Shown: positions 1 to 8,406, counted from the stretch's first letter. The stretch: 64,000 nt of DNA from Rugamonas rubra (GCF_900114705.1 NZ_FOTW01000033.1:1-64000); one strand, 5' to 3'. Notes: generated by a model not told the origin, from the sequence alone. A program made the numbers and translations.

Positions 1-314
1 GGGCCCTGGCCTTGTTCATGGTGGTGGCTTGGCGTGTCACGTATTTGATGCGCATGGGCAGAACGTGCCCGGATCTCGATGCCGCGCTGTTCTTCGATCC
101 CGACGAAATTCGCGGCGCCCATTTGCTGACTAAAAAGAAAATGCCGGCCACGCCGCCAACGTTGAACGAAATCGTGCGCCTCATTGCCCAAGTCGGTGGG
201 TTCTTGGGCCGTAAAAGTGACGGTGAACCCGGTGCCAAGACACTGTGGCGGGGCTTGGAACAAGTTCATGCGGCAGCCGAAACCTTACGTGCACTGCGCG
301 ACGGGCTTGGCTGA
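1..314 (+). mobile_element. 3' end of an IS4-family (IS50/Tn5-like) transposase gene
   Basis: The reading frame is open from base 3 and ends with TGA at 312-314, so only about the last 103 residues are in the window. The segment reads VVAWRVTYLMRMGR then CPDLDAALFF, which matches the C-terminal region of DDE transposases of the IS4/Tn5 type, where this helical part lies downstream of the catalytic glutamate. The catalytic DDE core would be outside the window, so activity cannot be judged. Just after the stop lies an IS50-like terminal sequence (314-332), and then a truncated host reading frame. The element is therefore complete at this end at least. Other IS4 subgroups are possible; the family call rests on protein similarity from memory. 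Confidence 0.8.
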
Positions 315-333
315 TTTATGTATAACGATATGG
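314..333 (+). repeat. Right terminal end of the IS4/IS50-like element
   Basis: ATTTATGTATAACGATATG overlaps the transposase stop codon. It resembles the 19-bp Tn5 outside end read in the same orientation (A, TT, TGTATAA and the final G agree). The transposon-to-host junction is therefore probably at 332-334. The following bases (GCTTAAACC or nearby) would be one copy of a 9-bp target duplication; the second copy is outside the window. Confidence 0.5.
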
Positions 334-560
334 CTTAAACCATCGTCTCAAATTCGGGATCCACTATAGGTGCCCCGCTCTCCACAATTATCAATAAGAC
401 CGGTGAGGCAGGAACGATGGGCACCTTTGCCATGCAGCACATTGAAAGCGTGCTCAGGCGCTTGCAGTCCGGGGAGAGCGTGGCGCAGTACCACATCGAC
501 ATGATCGACGATCCTTTCGTTATAAAGTACATCCGCAATATGCAAATAAGTAGGGGCTAG
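334..560 (+). pseudogene. 3' remnant of a gene disrupted by the IS (possibly the ATPase partner of the HNH gene)
   Basis: The frame is open from 339 to the TAG at 558-560 and encodes about 73 residues, with no start codon before an internal ATG at 417. The C-terminal part reads GTFAMQHIESVLRRLQSGES and then DMIDDPFVIKYI, a normal-looking protein end rather than random translation. The stop lies two bases before the ATG of the HNH gene, which is the spacing expected of an operon. My inference is that this is the tail of a larger protein, plausibly an AAA/ABC-type ATPase paired with the HNH nuclease as in Septu-like systems, cut off by the IS element. No ATPase motif survives in the window, so the family is not proven. 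An internal start at 417 could give a 47-residue peptide. Confidence 0.5.
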
Positions 561-562
561 CC

Positions 563-1510
563 ATGCTCATCAATATCGCCGACGTGTGGAACGATGCCGA
601 GTCGGAGCACAAGACCTATGTGAACAATATCATTGCGCATTTTTTGGAAAAGGATGCCAGAAAATACAAACACCTAACTAGCGCCGATTTCGGAAGTTTT
701 TTGGAAGCCAACTCGACCCAGTTCGCGCTTGGTAGGCCAGCCGCCCTGGAATTGATCATCGCCTCTGCCACTGTCACCCAGCAAAGTCTGAGCAATTCCG
801 AAAAGGCGGCCTTTCTGACGGACGCCAAGCTGGTGTTCGACTATGCCACGTTCAGCGCAAAGAATTCAGCCACTTGGAACGCCTACAAGCTCTGCGCGAA
901 GGCGAGGTACAGCATCTGCCCGTACTGCCAGCAATCATTTTCGTTCACGGTACAGAAGCCAAAAGGCAAAGGCGGTGCCTTCCGACCAACGCTCGACCAC
1001 TACTATCCGAAGGGAAAGTATCCTTACTTGGCGCTATCGTTGTATAACCTTGTACCGTCTTGCTACTCCTGCAACAGCTCATTAAAAACCACCAAGGACT
1101 TCTATACAAAGAAACACTTGCACCCGCTTTCCGACACAGAGGAAATCAAATTTTCTTGGGATATCGACTCCTACTTGCAGCAGCGGGGTACTGGAAAATC
1201 CAATTTCGAACTCACACTGCAGTTCGACAAGAAAAACACCGCCGCCAAGAATTCGGCCAACACTTTCTTGCTCCATGAGCGTTTCGTCGGTCACAAAGGC
1301 ATGCTCGAACTGTTTGTGCAAACCATTCAGTACTGGAACGAGAATCCAATTCTCAATCCACAAGTGTCGAAGAGAGAATTTCGATTCAACTTCACCGAGC
1401 AGCACGCCCTGGGTTTCGACAAGGCGAACTACAAGAACGAGATGCTCGGCAAGATCAAGTTGGATCTGTACGACGCCCTGATCCAGTGGAACAAGGCCTG
1501 GAAGCCCTGA
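563..1510 (+). CDS. HNH endonuclease family protein, putative defence nuclease
   Basis: A 315-residue protein with a clear HNH/zinc-ribbon core in its middle: CPYC at 119-122, the catalytic-type DHYYPK at 145-150, NL at 162-163 and CYSC followed by N at 167-171. Four cysteines would bind structural zinc, and His146 would act at the scissile phosphate on metal binding. The N-terminal 110 residues are helical and the C-terminal 120 residues show no motif I know. HNH proteins of this shape (DH-YPK then NL-P-C-CN) occur as the nuclease partner of an ATPase in anti-phage modules such as Septu and retron-associated systems. The gene follows the truncated upstream frame after only two bases, suggesting an original two-gene operon. 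Its base composition is clearly more AT-rich than the rest of the window, which suggests recent transfer. The substrate (phage DNA, tRNA or other) is unknown. Confidence 0.8.
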   Translation: MLINIADVWNDAESEHKTYVNNIIAHFLEKDARKYKHLTSADFGSFLEANSTQFALGRPAALELIIASATVTQQSLSNSEKAAFLTDAKLVFDYATFSAKNSATWNAYKLCAKARYSICPYCQQSFSFTVQKPKGKGGAFRPTLDHYYPKGKYPYLALSLYNLVPSCYSCNSSLKTTKDFYTKKHLHPLSDTEEIKFSWDIDSYLQQRGTGKSNFELTLQFDKKNTAAKNSANTFLLHERFVGHKGMLELFVQTIQYWNENPILNPQVSKREFRFNFTEQHALGFDKANYKNEMLGKIKLDLYDALIQWNKAWKP

Positions 1511-1517
1511 GGCGGCA

Positions 1518-1535
1518 CCGGTCTCGAGGGACCGG
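1518..1535. terminator. Short hairpin between convergent genes
   Basis: CCGGTC at 1518-1523 pairs exactly with GACCGG at 1530-1535 around a six-base loop. It sits between the stop of the HNH gene and the convergent end of the carbonic anhydrase gene. There is no T-tract on either side, so termination is only suggested. Confidence 0.35.
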
Positions 1536-1537
1536 CC

Positions 1538-2215
1538 TCAAATGCCGCTGACGGCGGCGGCCTTTTCCTTGTCCGTGCGGATCGGGCAGACCAGCGGCAG
1601 GAACTGCTGCTGGCGCGCCGAATAGGCCATCAGCGCGCCGCTCTCGATGTCGAAGTACCAGCCGTGCAGCTTGAGCAGGCCCTGCTCGACGCGGCGCTTG
1701 ATCCACGGGTAGGTCAGCAGGTTGTCGAGCGACAGCAGGATGCTGGCCAGCTCGCAGGCCTTGTGCTGCTGCTCCGAGCTGCGGTGCGCCAGGTCGCGCC
1801 GCACGCGCGCCGCCACCGGTTCGGCGATGCGCATCCACTGGCCGACGAAGTCGGTCTCGGCGACCGGCTGGCGCGGCGCCATCAGCGCGCGGATGCCGCC
1901 GCAGCGGGCGTGGCCCAGCACGATGATCCGCTCCACCTCCAGACTGCAGACGGCGAACTCGATGGCCGAGCTGACGCCGGCCGAGGCGGTCGGCGTGCAC
2001 TCCGGCACTAGGTTGGCGATGTTGCGCACGACGAACAAGTCGCCCGGGTCGCCGCCCATCAGCAGCATGGGGTCGACGCGCGAGTCGCAGCAGCCGATCA
2101 GCAGGGTTCCGGGGCGTTGGCCGGCGCGCAGATTGTCGTACAGCGTCTGCGATTCGCTGAAATACTGTTGTTGAAAACGGCTGAAGCCGTGGACGAATTT
2201 TTCGATGTCTTCCAT
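1538..2215 (-). CDS. can: Beta-class carbonic anhydrase
   Basis: Converts CO2 and water to bicarbonate and a proton in the cytoplasm, supplying bicarbonate for carboxylations and helping pH balance. The 225-residue protein has the beta-class signatures: GCCDSRVDP with zinc ligand Cys42 and the Asp44/Arg46 dyad, and GHARCGG with zinc ligands His102 and Cys105. Length and motif spacing match full-length bacterial enzymes. It stands alone, convergent with the HNH gene. A small membrane gene starts 26 bases upstream on the same strand side (its stop is at 2242), so co-transcription from further upstream is possible. Confidence 0.93.
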   Translation of the reverse strand: MEDIEKFVHGFSRFQQQYFSESQTLYDNLRAGQRPGTLLIGCCDSRVDPMLLMGGDPGDLFVVRNIANLVPECTPTASAGVSSAIEFAVCSLEVERIIVLGHARCGGIRALMAPRQPVAETDFVGQWMRIAEPVAARVRRDLAHRSSEQQHKACELASILLSLDNLLTYPWIKRRVEQGLLKLHGWYFDIESGALMAYSARQQQFLPLVCPIRTDKEKAAAVSGI

Positions 2216-2241
2216 GATGGTTCCTCGCTAGTCACTCGGCG

Positions 2242-2799
2242 TTAGGTGTCGCGCCTGGCGGCGTCGGCGTCGTGGCGGCGCGGCATGCGCGCCGTCGCGT
2301 CGGCAACATCGGCGTCGGCGTCGGCGCAGCCGGCGGCGGCCTGCGCCCGGCTGCGCCGGCGCGCCCGCGCCGTGTCCATCGCCAGCACGGTGGCGCCGGC
2401 TTCCGGCGCCGCGTAGCCGCCTGGTGTGGCGGCCGGTATGTCGATCTCGTTGATGGCGCCGACCAAATGGCCGATGCGCGCCAGGCTGTGGTTCATGTCG
2501 TCGAGCGAGGCGCGCAGGCGGCGCGCCTCGGCGTCGGCGCGTTCGCCGCGCGCGCCGCCGGCCTGGCGCAAAGCCTGCTCGAGCGGCCGCACGATGGTCC
2601 GCTGCAGCAGCAGGCCGGCGGCGATCGACAGCAGCACGCCGACGGCGACGGCGGCCAGGCAGGCGATGCGCACGCCGGCGCCGACCTCCACACCGCCGGC
2701 CAGCACGATCAGGCCGACGGCGCCGAAGGCCACCAGCAGCACGGCCAACAGGCCGGTGGCGAACAATAGCCGCATGCGGGTGGTCAACTGCTTGAACAT
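2242..2799 (-). CDS. Small inner-membrane protein with chemoreceptor-like N-terminus
   Basis: A 185-residue protein starting MFKQLTTRMRLLFATG. Two hydrophobic segments (about residues 12-35 and 43-65) are followed by a HAMP-like stretch (TIVRPLEQALRQAGG) and a charged helical segment, then an Ala/Asp/Arg-rich low-complexity tail. It looks like the membrane anchor of a methyl-accepting chemotaxis protein that lacks a ligand-binding domain and a full signalling domain. I chose the ATG at 2799 because GGAG lies seven bases upstream; a TTG four codons earlier has no such site. It lies directly downstream of the terminator of the dnr gene. Function unknown. Confidence 0.6.
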   Translation of the reverse strand: MFKQLTTRMRLLFATGLLAVLLVAFGAVGLIVLAGGVEVGAGVRIACLAAVAVGVLLSIAAGLLLQRTIVRPLEQALRQAGGARGERADAEARRLRASLDDMNHSLARIGHLVGAINEIDIPAATPGGYAAPEAGATVLAMDTARARRRSRAQAAAGCADADADVADATARMPRRHDADAARRDT

Positions 2800-2807
2800 A
2801 GGGTACT

Positions 2808-2836
2808 CCAAAAAGAGGCCGGCACAGTGGCCGGCC
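2808..2836 (-). terminator. Rho-independent terminator after the Dnr-like regulator gene
   Basis: On the minus strand GGCCGGC and GCCGGCC form a perfect 7-bp stem with a six-base loop, followed by TCTTTTT. It lies 28 bases beyond the stop of the Crp/Fnr-type gene. The T-tract runs straight into the GGAG ribosome-binding site of the next gene, so read-through here would set expression of the 2242-2799 gene. Confidence 0.8.
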
Positions 2837-2863
2837 CGGATTAACGTTGGCGCCCTCGCCCGC

Positions 2864-3544
2864 TCAACCGGCGCACAGGCGCAGTTTGTCGGCGTCGAGG
2901 ATGGTGACGCGGCGGCCCTTGAAGGCGATCAGCTGCTGGTTGCTCAAGTCGGCCATGATGCGCGAGAAGTGCTCGGGCGTCAGGTTCAACCGCGAGGCCA
3001 GCACCGACTTGGCCACCGGCAGGGTGATCTCGTCGACGCAGTCCTCGGCGCGGTCCTTGAGCAGGTAGCCGACCACGCGCTGGGTGCCCGAGCGCAGCGA
3101 GTACGACTCCATGTCGCACATCAGGCTGTGCATGCGCTGGCTCAGGCCGGCCAGCATCTTGCAGGCGAAGCCGCAGTCGGCCTCGATCTCGCGGAAGATG
3201 GCCGGCTTGGACACGTGCAGCAGCAGCGTGTCCGTCATGGCCTGGGCCGAGACGATGTAGGGGCTGCCCATGAACATCAGCGCCTCGCCGAAGCTGTGGC
3301 CGGGGCCGATCAGCTCGATCACCTTCTCGGCGCCCTGGGCCGAGATGAACGACAGTTTGACCTGGCCGTACAGCACCACGTGGAAGCCGACGCAGGGATC
3401 GCCGCGCTGGAAAATGGCCTGGCCGCGCTCGACCCGCACCTCGGTGGTGCCGAGGGCGATACGGTCGAGCTCCTCCGGGCGCATCGAGTTGAACAGCGGC
3501 ACGCGCGAGAGGAAGGTCTGCACCTTGATTTTGGTCTTGTCCAT
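2864..3544 (-). CDS. dnr: Crp/Fnr-family transcription regulator, Dnr/NnrR-like
   Basis: A 226-residue regulator with an N-terminal cyclic-nucleotide-like beta barrel (about 15-130), a dimerisation helix and a C-terminal winged helix. The recognition helix reads TPEHFSRIMADL and keeps the E-xx-SR pattern that reads TTGAT half-sites in FNR. The N-terminus lacks the cysteine cluster that holds the Fe-S centre in FNR, so this is more like the NO-responsive Dnr/NnrR branch; haem binding is known for Dnr but cannot be seen here. It lies eight bases after hemN, which is 13 bases after narK, so the three genes look like one operon closed by the terminator at 2808-2836. TTGAT-N4-ATCAA boxes found elsewhere in this window are candidate targets, shared with any genomic FNR/Anr. 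Confidence 0.85.
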   Translation of the reverse strand: MDKTKIKVQTFLSRVPLFNSMRPEELDRIALGTTEVRVERGQAIFQRGDPCVGFHVVLYGQVKLSFISAQGAEKVIELIGPGHSFGEALMFMGSPYIVSAQAMTDTLLLHVSKPAIFREIEADCGFACKMLAGLSQRMHSLMCDMESYSLRSGTQRVVGYLLKDRAEDCVDEITLPVAKSVLASRLNLTPEHFSRIMADLSNQQLIAFKGRRVTILDADKLRLCAG

Positions 3545-3552
3545 AGTGGCTC

Positions 3553-4983
3553 TCAGATGGTCTTGGAGTAGCGCGTCGGGCTCGGACCTTCCGGTCGCGG
3601 CGCGTGCAGATAATGGTCGAACACCATGCAGATATTACGGATCAACAGGCGGCCGCGCATGCTCACGGTCAAACGCAGGCCATCTATGCTGAGCAAACCC
3701 TGCTCGGCCAGCGGCAGCAGGCGTTCCAGCTCGGCGGCGAAGTAGACGTCGGCGGGCACGCCGCCGGGCAGCGCCAGCGCGCCTAGGTCCAGCTCGAAGT
3801 CGCACATCAGCTGGCCGATGACGCTGCGGCGCAACAGGTCGTCGTCGCTCAGGGCGATGCCGCGCGCCACCGGCAGTTCGCCCTTGTCGAGCCGTTCGTA
3901 GTAGTGGCTCAGCACCTTCTCGTTCTGGCTGTAGCTGCGCCCGACGGCGCTGATGGCCGACACGCCCAGCGCCACCATGGGCGCGTCCGCGTGGGTCGAA
4001 TAGCCCTGGAAGTTGCGGTGCAGCTCGCCCTCGCGCTGGCTGCGCGCCAGGTCGTCCTCGGGCAGCGCGAAGTGGTCCATGCCGATGTAGACGTAGCCGG
4101 CCTCGGTCAGCCGGGCGATGCACAGGCCGAGCATCTGCAGCTTGGTCTCGGCGTCGGGCAGGTCCTCGGCGACGATCAGGCGCTGCGCCTTAAACAGGTG
4201 CGGCAGGTGGGCGTAGTTGTACAGGGCGATGCGGTCGGGCCGCGCGGCGATCACCTTGTCCATGGTCGGCGCGATGCTGGCCAGGGTCTGCTTGGGCAGG
4301 CCGTAGATCAAGTCGACGCTGATCGAGCGGAAGCCGCTGGCGCGCGCCGCCAGCAGCACCTCCATGGTTTGTTCGTAGGGCTGCACGCGGTTGACCGCCT
4401 GTTGCACCACCGGGTCGAAGTCCTGGATGCCCAGGCTGATGCGGTTGAAGCCCTGCGCGCGCAGGCGGGCGATGCGCGCCGGCGAAACGGTGCGCGGGTC
4501 CACCTCGATGGAGAACTCGCCCTCCTCGTCCGAGGCGAAGTCGAACCACTCGCGCAGGTCGGCCAGCAGGCCGTCCATCTGCTCGTCGCTCAAATAGGTC
4601 GGCGTGCCGCCGCCGAAGTGCAGCTGCTCGACCCGGTTCATGCCGGCGAACAGCTGGCCCTGCATGGCGATCTCGCGGCGCAGGTAGTCCAGGTACTCCA
4701 CCGCCTTGCCGTGGTCCTGGGTGATGATCTTGTTGCAGGCGCAGTAGTAGCACAGCGACTCGCAGAACGGGATGTGGATGTACAGCGACAGGTCGGCCAA
4801 CTGGCCGGCCGCGCGCACCTGCCCGACCGCGTGCTGGTACTGCTCCGCGCCGAAGTCGCCGGCGAATCGGTCGGCCGTCGGGTAGGAGGTGTAGCGCGGT
4901 CCCATCTGGTTCAGCTTCCGCACCAGGGCGGCGTCGAACTCGACGGATGGCGTGATCTTGATCACGCTGGCAGGCTTGTTCAT
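3553..4983 (-). CDS. hemN: Oxygen-independent coproporphyrinogen III oxidase
   Basis: A radical SAM enzyme that decarboxylates coproporphyrinogen III to protoporphyrinogen IX without oxygen, so haem can be made during denitrification. The 476-residue protein has the HemN start GPRYTSYPTA (28-37), the Fe-S motif FCESLCYYC with Cys74, Cys78 and Cys81, and HFGGGTPTYL next to the SAM site. Length matches true HemN rather than the shorter HemW. It lies between narK and the Dnr-like regulator in a tightly spaced operon. The presence of copper NirK rather than cytochrome cd1 means it serves general haem supply, for example for NorB and nitrate reductase, rather than haem d1. Confidence 0.93.
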   Translation of the reverse strand: MNKPASVIKITPSVEFDAALVRKLNQMGPRYTSYPTADRFAGDFGAEQYQHAVGQVRAAGQLADLSLYIHIPFCESLCYYCACNKIITQDHGKAVEYLDYLRREIAMQGQLFAGMNRVEQLHFGGGTPTYLSDEQMDGLLADLREWFDFASDEEGEFSIEVDPRTVSPARIARLRAQGFNRISLGIQDFDPVVQQAVNRVQPYEQTMEVLLAARASGFRSISVDLIYGLPKQTLASIAPTMDKVIAARPDRIALYNYAHLPHLFKAQRLIVAEDLPDAETKLQMLGLCIARLTEAGYVYIGMDHFALPEDDLARSQREGELHRNFQGYSTHADAPMVALGVSAISAVGRSYSQNEKVLSHYYERLDKGELPVARGIALSDDDLLRRSVIGQLMCDFELDLGALALPGGVPADVYFAAELERLLPLAEQGLLSIDGLRLTVSMRGRLLIRNICMVFDHYLHAPRPEGPSPTRYSKTI

Positions 4984-4996
4984 ACTGTTTCTCCGA

Positions 4997-6382
4997 TCAG
5001 CAAGGCATGGCCGCGTTTTTACGGGCGTAGCACCACCAGGTGATGGCGATGCAGCTGATGTAGAAGCCGACGAAGCCCCACAGCGCCGCGTCCGGACCGC
5101 CGGTCAGGGCGATCGAGGTGCCGTAGCTCTTCGGAATGAAGAAGGCGCCATAGGCGGCCACGGCCGAGGTGAAGCCCAGCACGGCGGCGCCCTCTTTGTT
5201 GGCGTCGACGATGGCCTGCTCCTGCACGGCCTTCGGCTTGCCGGCGGCGGCGCGTTGGCGCTCGGTCAGGAAGATCACCGGGATCATGCGGAAGGTCGAG
5301 GCGTTGCCGACGCCGGTGCCGGCGAACAGCAGCATGAACATCCAGAAGAAACCGGTGAAGTTGCCGGCCACGCCGCCGTGCGGCAAGAACTGCACCACGC
5401 CGTAGACGGCCAGGCACATGACGACGAAGGTCCAGACGGTGACCTTGGCGCCGCCCAGCTTGTCGGCGATGATGCCGCCGACAACGCGGGCCAGGGCGCC
5501 GACCAATGGGCCGAGGAAGGCGTATTGCAGCGGGTTGACGTCGGGGAACTGGGTCTTGATCAGCAGCGGGAAGCCGGCCGAGTAGCCGATGAAGGAGCCG
5601 AAGGTGCCGGTGTAGAGCCAGCACATCAGCCAGTTATGCTTGCGCTTGAAGATCACCGCCTGTTCGGCGAAGGAGGCCTTGGCCGAGGCCAGGTCGTTCA
5701 TGCCGAACCAGGCCAGGACGGCGCTGACGGTGATGAAGGGCACCCAGATGAAGCCGGCGTTCTGCAACCACATGCTGCTTTGATGGCCCAGCTTGGTGAC
5801 GGTCTGTGCTTCGCCGCCCAGGCTGCCGAACACGCCGGCGGTGATCACCAGCGGCACGATGAACTGCACGGCCGACACGCCCAGGTTGCCCAGGCCGGCG
5901 TTCATGCCCAGCGCGTAGCCCTTCTGCGCCTTGGGGAAGAAGAAGCTGATGTTGGCCATCGACGAGGCGAAGTTGCCGCCGCCGAAGCCGCACAGCAGCG
6001 CCAGAATCAACATGGTCGGGTAGCCGGTGCTGGTGTCCTGCACCGCCATGCCGATGCCGATCGCCGGGATCAGCAGCGAGGCGGTGGAGATGGTGGTCCA
6101 CTTGCGGCCGCCGAAGATCGGCACCATGAAGGAGTAGAAGATGCGCAGCGTGGCGCCGGACAGGCCGGGCAAGGCGGTCAGCCAGAACAGCTGGTTGGTG
6201 CTGTACTTGAAGCCGATGGTCGGCAGGTTGACCACCACCACGCTCCACACCATCCACACGGCGAAGGCCAGCGCCAGCGCGGGGATGGACAGCCACAGGT
6301 TGCGGTTGGCGGTGCCGCGCCCTTCGCTCTTCCAGAATGCGGGTGCCTCTGGCTCCCACGTGTTGATCAAATATTTGCTCAT
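4997..6382 (-). CDS. narK: NarK-type nitrate/nitrite transporter (second copy)
   Basis: A 461-residue major facilitator protein with about 12 membrane helices. It begins MSKYLINTWEPEAPAFW, a start typical of NarK2/NarU-like porters, and carries glycine-rich nitrate signatures (GFGGGNFASSMANISFFFP and GLGNLGVSAVQ). It would exchange nitrate for nitrite or import nitrate with protons across the inner membrane. The partner narK at 6569-7825 is a different subtype, so the pair mirrors the NarK1/NarK2 arrangement of denitrifiers, where one copy is a proton symporter and the other an antiporter. It is followed after 13 bases by hemN. A GGAG site lies just before the ATG. narGHJI is not in the window. 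Confidence 0.9.
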   Translation of the reverse strand: MSKYLINTWEPEAPAFWKSEGRGTANRNLWLSIPALALAFAVWMVWSVVVVNLPTIGFKYSTNQLFWLTALPGLSGATLRIFYSFMVPIFGGRKWTTISTASLLIPAIGIGMAVQDTSTGYPTMLILALLCGFGGGNFASSMANISFFFPKAQKGYALGMNAGLGNLGVSAVQFIVPLVITAGVFGSLGGEAQTVTKLGHQSSMWLQNAGFIWVPFITVSAVLAWFGMNDLASAKASFAEQAVIFKRKHNWLMCWLYTGTFGSFIGYSAGFPLLIKTQFPDVNPLQYAFLGPLVGALARVVGGIIADKLGGAKVTVWTFVVMCLAVYGVVQFLPHGGVAGNFTGFFWMFMLLFAGTGVGNASTFRMIPVIFLTERQRAAAGKPKAVQEQAIVDANKEGAAVLGFTSAVAAYGAFFIPKSYGTSIALTGGPDAALWGFVGFYISCIAITWWCYARKNAAMPC

Positions 6383-6495
6383 TTCAATCTCCTGATTCGT
6401 CTTGCGCGATGTGCGCTAAATAGTGTTTGCTCGTCGACTGCGGTACAGCCGCCCCCCACGAAACCCGTTCCCGGCAACCGGTGCCGGCGCCGTTG

Positions 6496-6525
6496 GGGGT
6501 CAGACCCCGTACGGGGTCTGACCCC
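6496..6525. repeat. Perfect 30-bp palindrome of the GGGTCAGACCC family
   Basis: GGGGTCAGACCCCGT is followed at once by its exact reverse complement. Each arm is itself nearly palindromic. It lies between the two narK genes. Related copies occur at 20512-20541 and 23725-23750, and a related inverted repeat at 36063-36162. A transcript would fold into a very stable hairpin that could stop or protect mRNA. Confidence 0.85.
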
Positions 6526-6568
6526 GCCTTGCCGGGGTTCGGCGAGGCTTTTACATCTACGCGGCCTG

Positions 6569-7825
6569 TCAGGCTGCTACAGCGGTGGCCGCCGGCGCCT
6601 TTTCGGCCGGAGGGAAGGAGTAATGCATCCAGATCAGCGAAACACAGACCGTGCCGTACAACAGCATGAAGGCGCTCGACCGTACACCGGTCAAATCGAC
6701 CAGGGCGCCGAACATGATCGGCAGGATGAAGCCACCCAGGCCGCCGGCCAGGCCGACCACGCCGGAGACGGCGCCGATGTTGTCGGTGAACTCGTCGCCG
6801 ATGAACTTGAACACCGAGGCCTTGCCGATCGCCATGGCGGTGCCGACCACGAACAGCAGCACGGTGAACATCCACGGCGTCAGGCCCAGGTTCATCACCA
6901 TGTCGCCCTTGACGGTCTTGATGATCATGCTGGTCTGCGGATACGACAGCAGGAAGAAGCAGACCCAGCACACCCACATCACCCACCAGGTCACCTTGTA
7001 GGCGCCGTAGCGGTCCGAGATCCAGCCGCCCATGGCGCGCAGCACGCCGCCCGGCAGCGAAAAGCAGGCCGCCAGCAGGGCCGCCAGGCGCAGGTCGAAG
7101 CCGTATTCGGCGACGTAGTATTTGGTCATCCACAGCGCCAGGCCGACGTAGCCGCCGAACACCACCGAGTAGTACTGGCAGTAGCGCCAGACGCGGCGGT
7201 CCTTCAGCACCTTCATCTGTTCGGCGAAGGTCACCGTGCCCGACACCAGGTGCGACGGGTCGCTGGCCGAGAAGGCCCAGAACGCCAACGCGGTCACCAG
7301 CATGGCGACGGCGTAGACGGTGGGCAGGCTCTGCCAACCCCAGGCGGCGATGATGGCCGGCGCGACGAACTTGGTCAGCGCGGAACCGGAGTTACCGGCG
7401 CCGAAGATGCCCATCGCCAGACCACGGCGCTCCTTGGGGAACCAGCGCGCCACGTAGGGCGTGCCGACCGAGAAGGAGCCGCCGGCCAGGCCGACGAACA
7501 GGCCCAGCACCAGGAACTGCCAGTAGGCCGTCGCCAGGCCGATCAGGTAGATCGGCACCACGGTGGCCAGCATCAGCAGGAAGAACACGATGCGGCCGCC
7601 GAACTTGTCGCACCAGATGCCCAGCGGCACCCGCACCAGCGAGCCGCTGAGCACAGGCATGGCGGCCAACAGGCCGAATTCGGTCTCGTTGAGACCGAGT
7701 TGCTTCTTGATGGGGATGCCGAGCACGGCGAACATCATCCAGATGGCGAAACAGATCGTGAAGGCAAAGGTGCTGCTCACCAGCACCTGAACCGCCTTGT
7801 TGTTGCTTTTTACAGTAGTTGCCAC
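6569..7825 (-). CDS. narK: NarK-type nitrate/nitrite transporter (first copy)
   Basis: A 418-residue major facilitator transporter, shorter than the neighbouring copy, with about 12 membrane helices and the nitrate-porter segment GLAGGSFSVGTPYVARWFPK plus GAGNSGSALTKFVAP. It probably imports nitrate by proton symport at the start of nitrate respiration, which is the role usually given to the NarK1 subtype. I chose the GTG at 7825 because GGGAGAAGGA lies just upstream; a GTG seven codons earlier lacks a ribosome-binding site. nsrR ends 98 bases upstream on the same strand. Downstream, before the second narK, lies a 186-base gap containing a perfect palindrome that could limit read-through. Confidence 0.9.
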   Translation of the reverse strand: MATTVKSNNKAVQVLVSSTFAFTICFAIWMMFAVLGIPIKKQLGLNETEFGLLAAMPVLSGSLVRVPLGIWCDKFGGRIVFFLLMLATVVPIYLIGLATAYWQFLVLGLFVGLAGGSFSVGTPYVARWFPKERRGLAMGIFGAGNSGSALTKFVAPAIIAAWGWQSLPTVYAVAMLVTALAFWAFSASDPSHLVSGTVTFAEQMKVLKDRRVWRYCQYYSVVFGGYVGLALWMTKYYVAEYGFDLRLAALLAACFSLPGGVLRAMGGWISDRYGAYKVTWWVMWVCWVCFFLLSYPQTSMIIKTVKGDMVMNLGLTPWMFTVLLFVVGTAMAIGKASVFKFIGDEFTDNIGAVSGVVGLAGGLGGFILPIMFGALVDLTGVRSSAFMLLYGTVCVSLIWMHYSFPPAEKAPAATAVAA

Positions 7826-7923
7826 TTTCCTTCTCCCGACAGACACAATCCGATGACGTCAGGGTACGCGGTGGTGCTCAAAGACACTATTGGCCGGAGG
7901 GATAATTCAACAAGGCAATTTGC

Positions 7924-8406
7924 CTAGCGTCCTCCGCCAAAGTGACTAGTCCCGGGCAGCATGCGCTGCCACGGCTGCTGGGTGAGCTCGCCGGAGGCCA
8001 GTTGCGGCGGCGCCAGCAGGTCGGCCAGGCTGGCCGCGTCGAGCACCGCCAGGTAGGCGGCGGTGGCGCGGCCCAGCAGGCCCTTCAGGCCGCAACACTC
8101 GGCGTAGGGGCAGGCCTCGCGGCCGGCGTCGAAGCAGGCGGCCATGAAGAAGTCGGTCTCGGTGCCGCGCACCACGGCGCCTATATTGATGGCCTCGGGT
8201 TCGCGCGCCAGGCGCAGGCCGCCGTTGCGGCCGCGCACCGTCTGGATCAGGCCGCTCAGGCCCAGCTGGTAGATCACCTTGGTCAGGTGGTTCTTGGAAA
8301 TGCCGTGCTGGTCGGCGATGTCCTGGATCTTGACCAGGCGCTCGCGGTTGCCGGCCAGGAAGATCAGGGCGCGCAAGGTGTAGTCGGTGTATGCGGTCAG
8401 CCTCAT
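7924..8406 (-). CDS. nsrR: NsrR, nitric oxide-sensing Rrf2-family repressor
   Basis: A 160-residue Rrf2-type repressor. It begins MRLTAYTDYTLRALIFLA with the usual N-terminal winged helix, and the segment HGISKNHLTKVIYQLGLSG is the recognition region. Three or four cysteines at 91, 99 and 104-105 match the Fe-S ligand cluster of NsrR, whose cluster is attacked by NO so that the repressor leaves DNA. It is divergent from norB, with about 210 bases between them that hold NsrR-type dyads. This context (norB opposite, hmp elsewhere with a matching site) supports NsrR over IscR or RirA. Confidence 0.9.
   Translation of the reverse strand: MRLTAYTDYTLRALIFLAGNRERLVKIQDIADQHGISKNHLTKVIYQLGLSGLIQTVRGRNGGLRLAREPEAINIGAVVRGTETDFFMAACFDAGREACPYAECCGLKGLLGRATAAYLAVLDAASLADLLAPPQLASGELTQQPWQRMLPGTSHFGGGR

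Noticed and set aside
4952..7927. 991-codon open frame on the plus strand
   Set aside because: It is antisense to the two narK genes and translates to a His/Gln/Gly/Ala-rich composition typical of a GC-rich shadow frame; the minus-strand proteins are clear NarK transporters.
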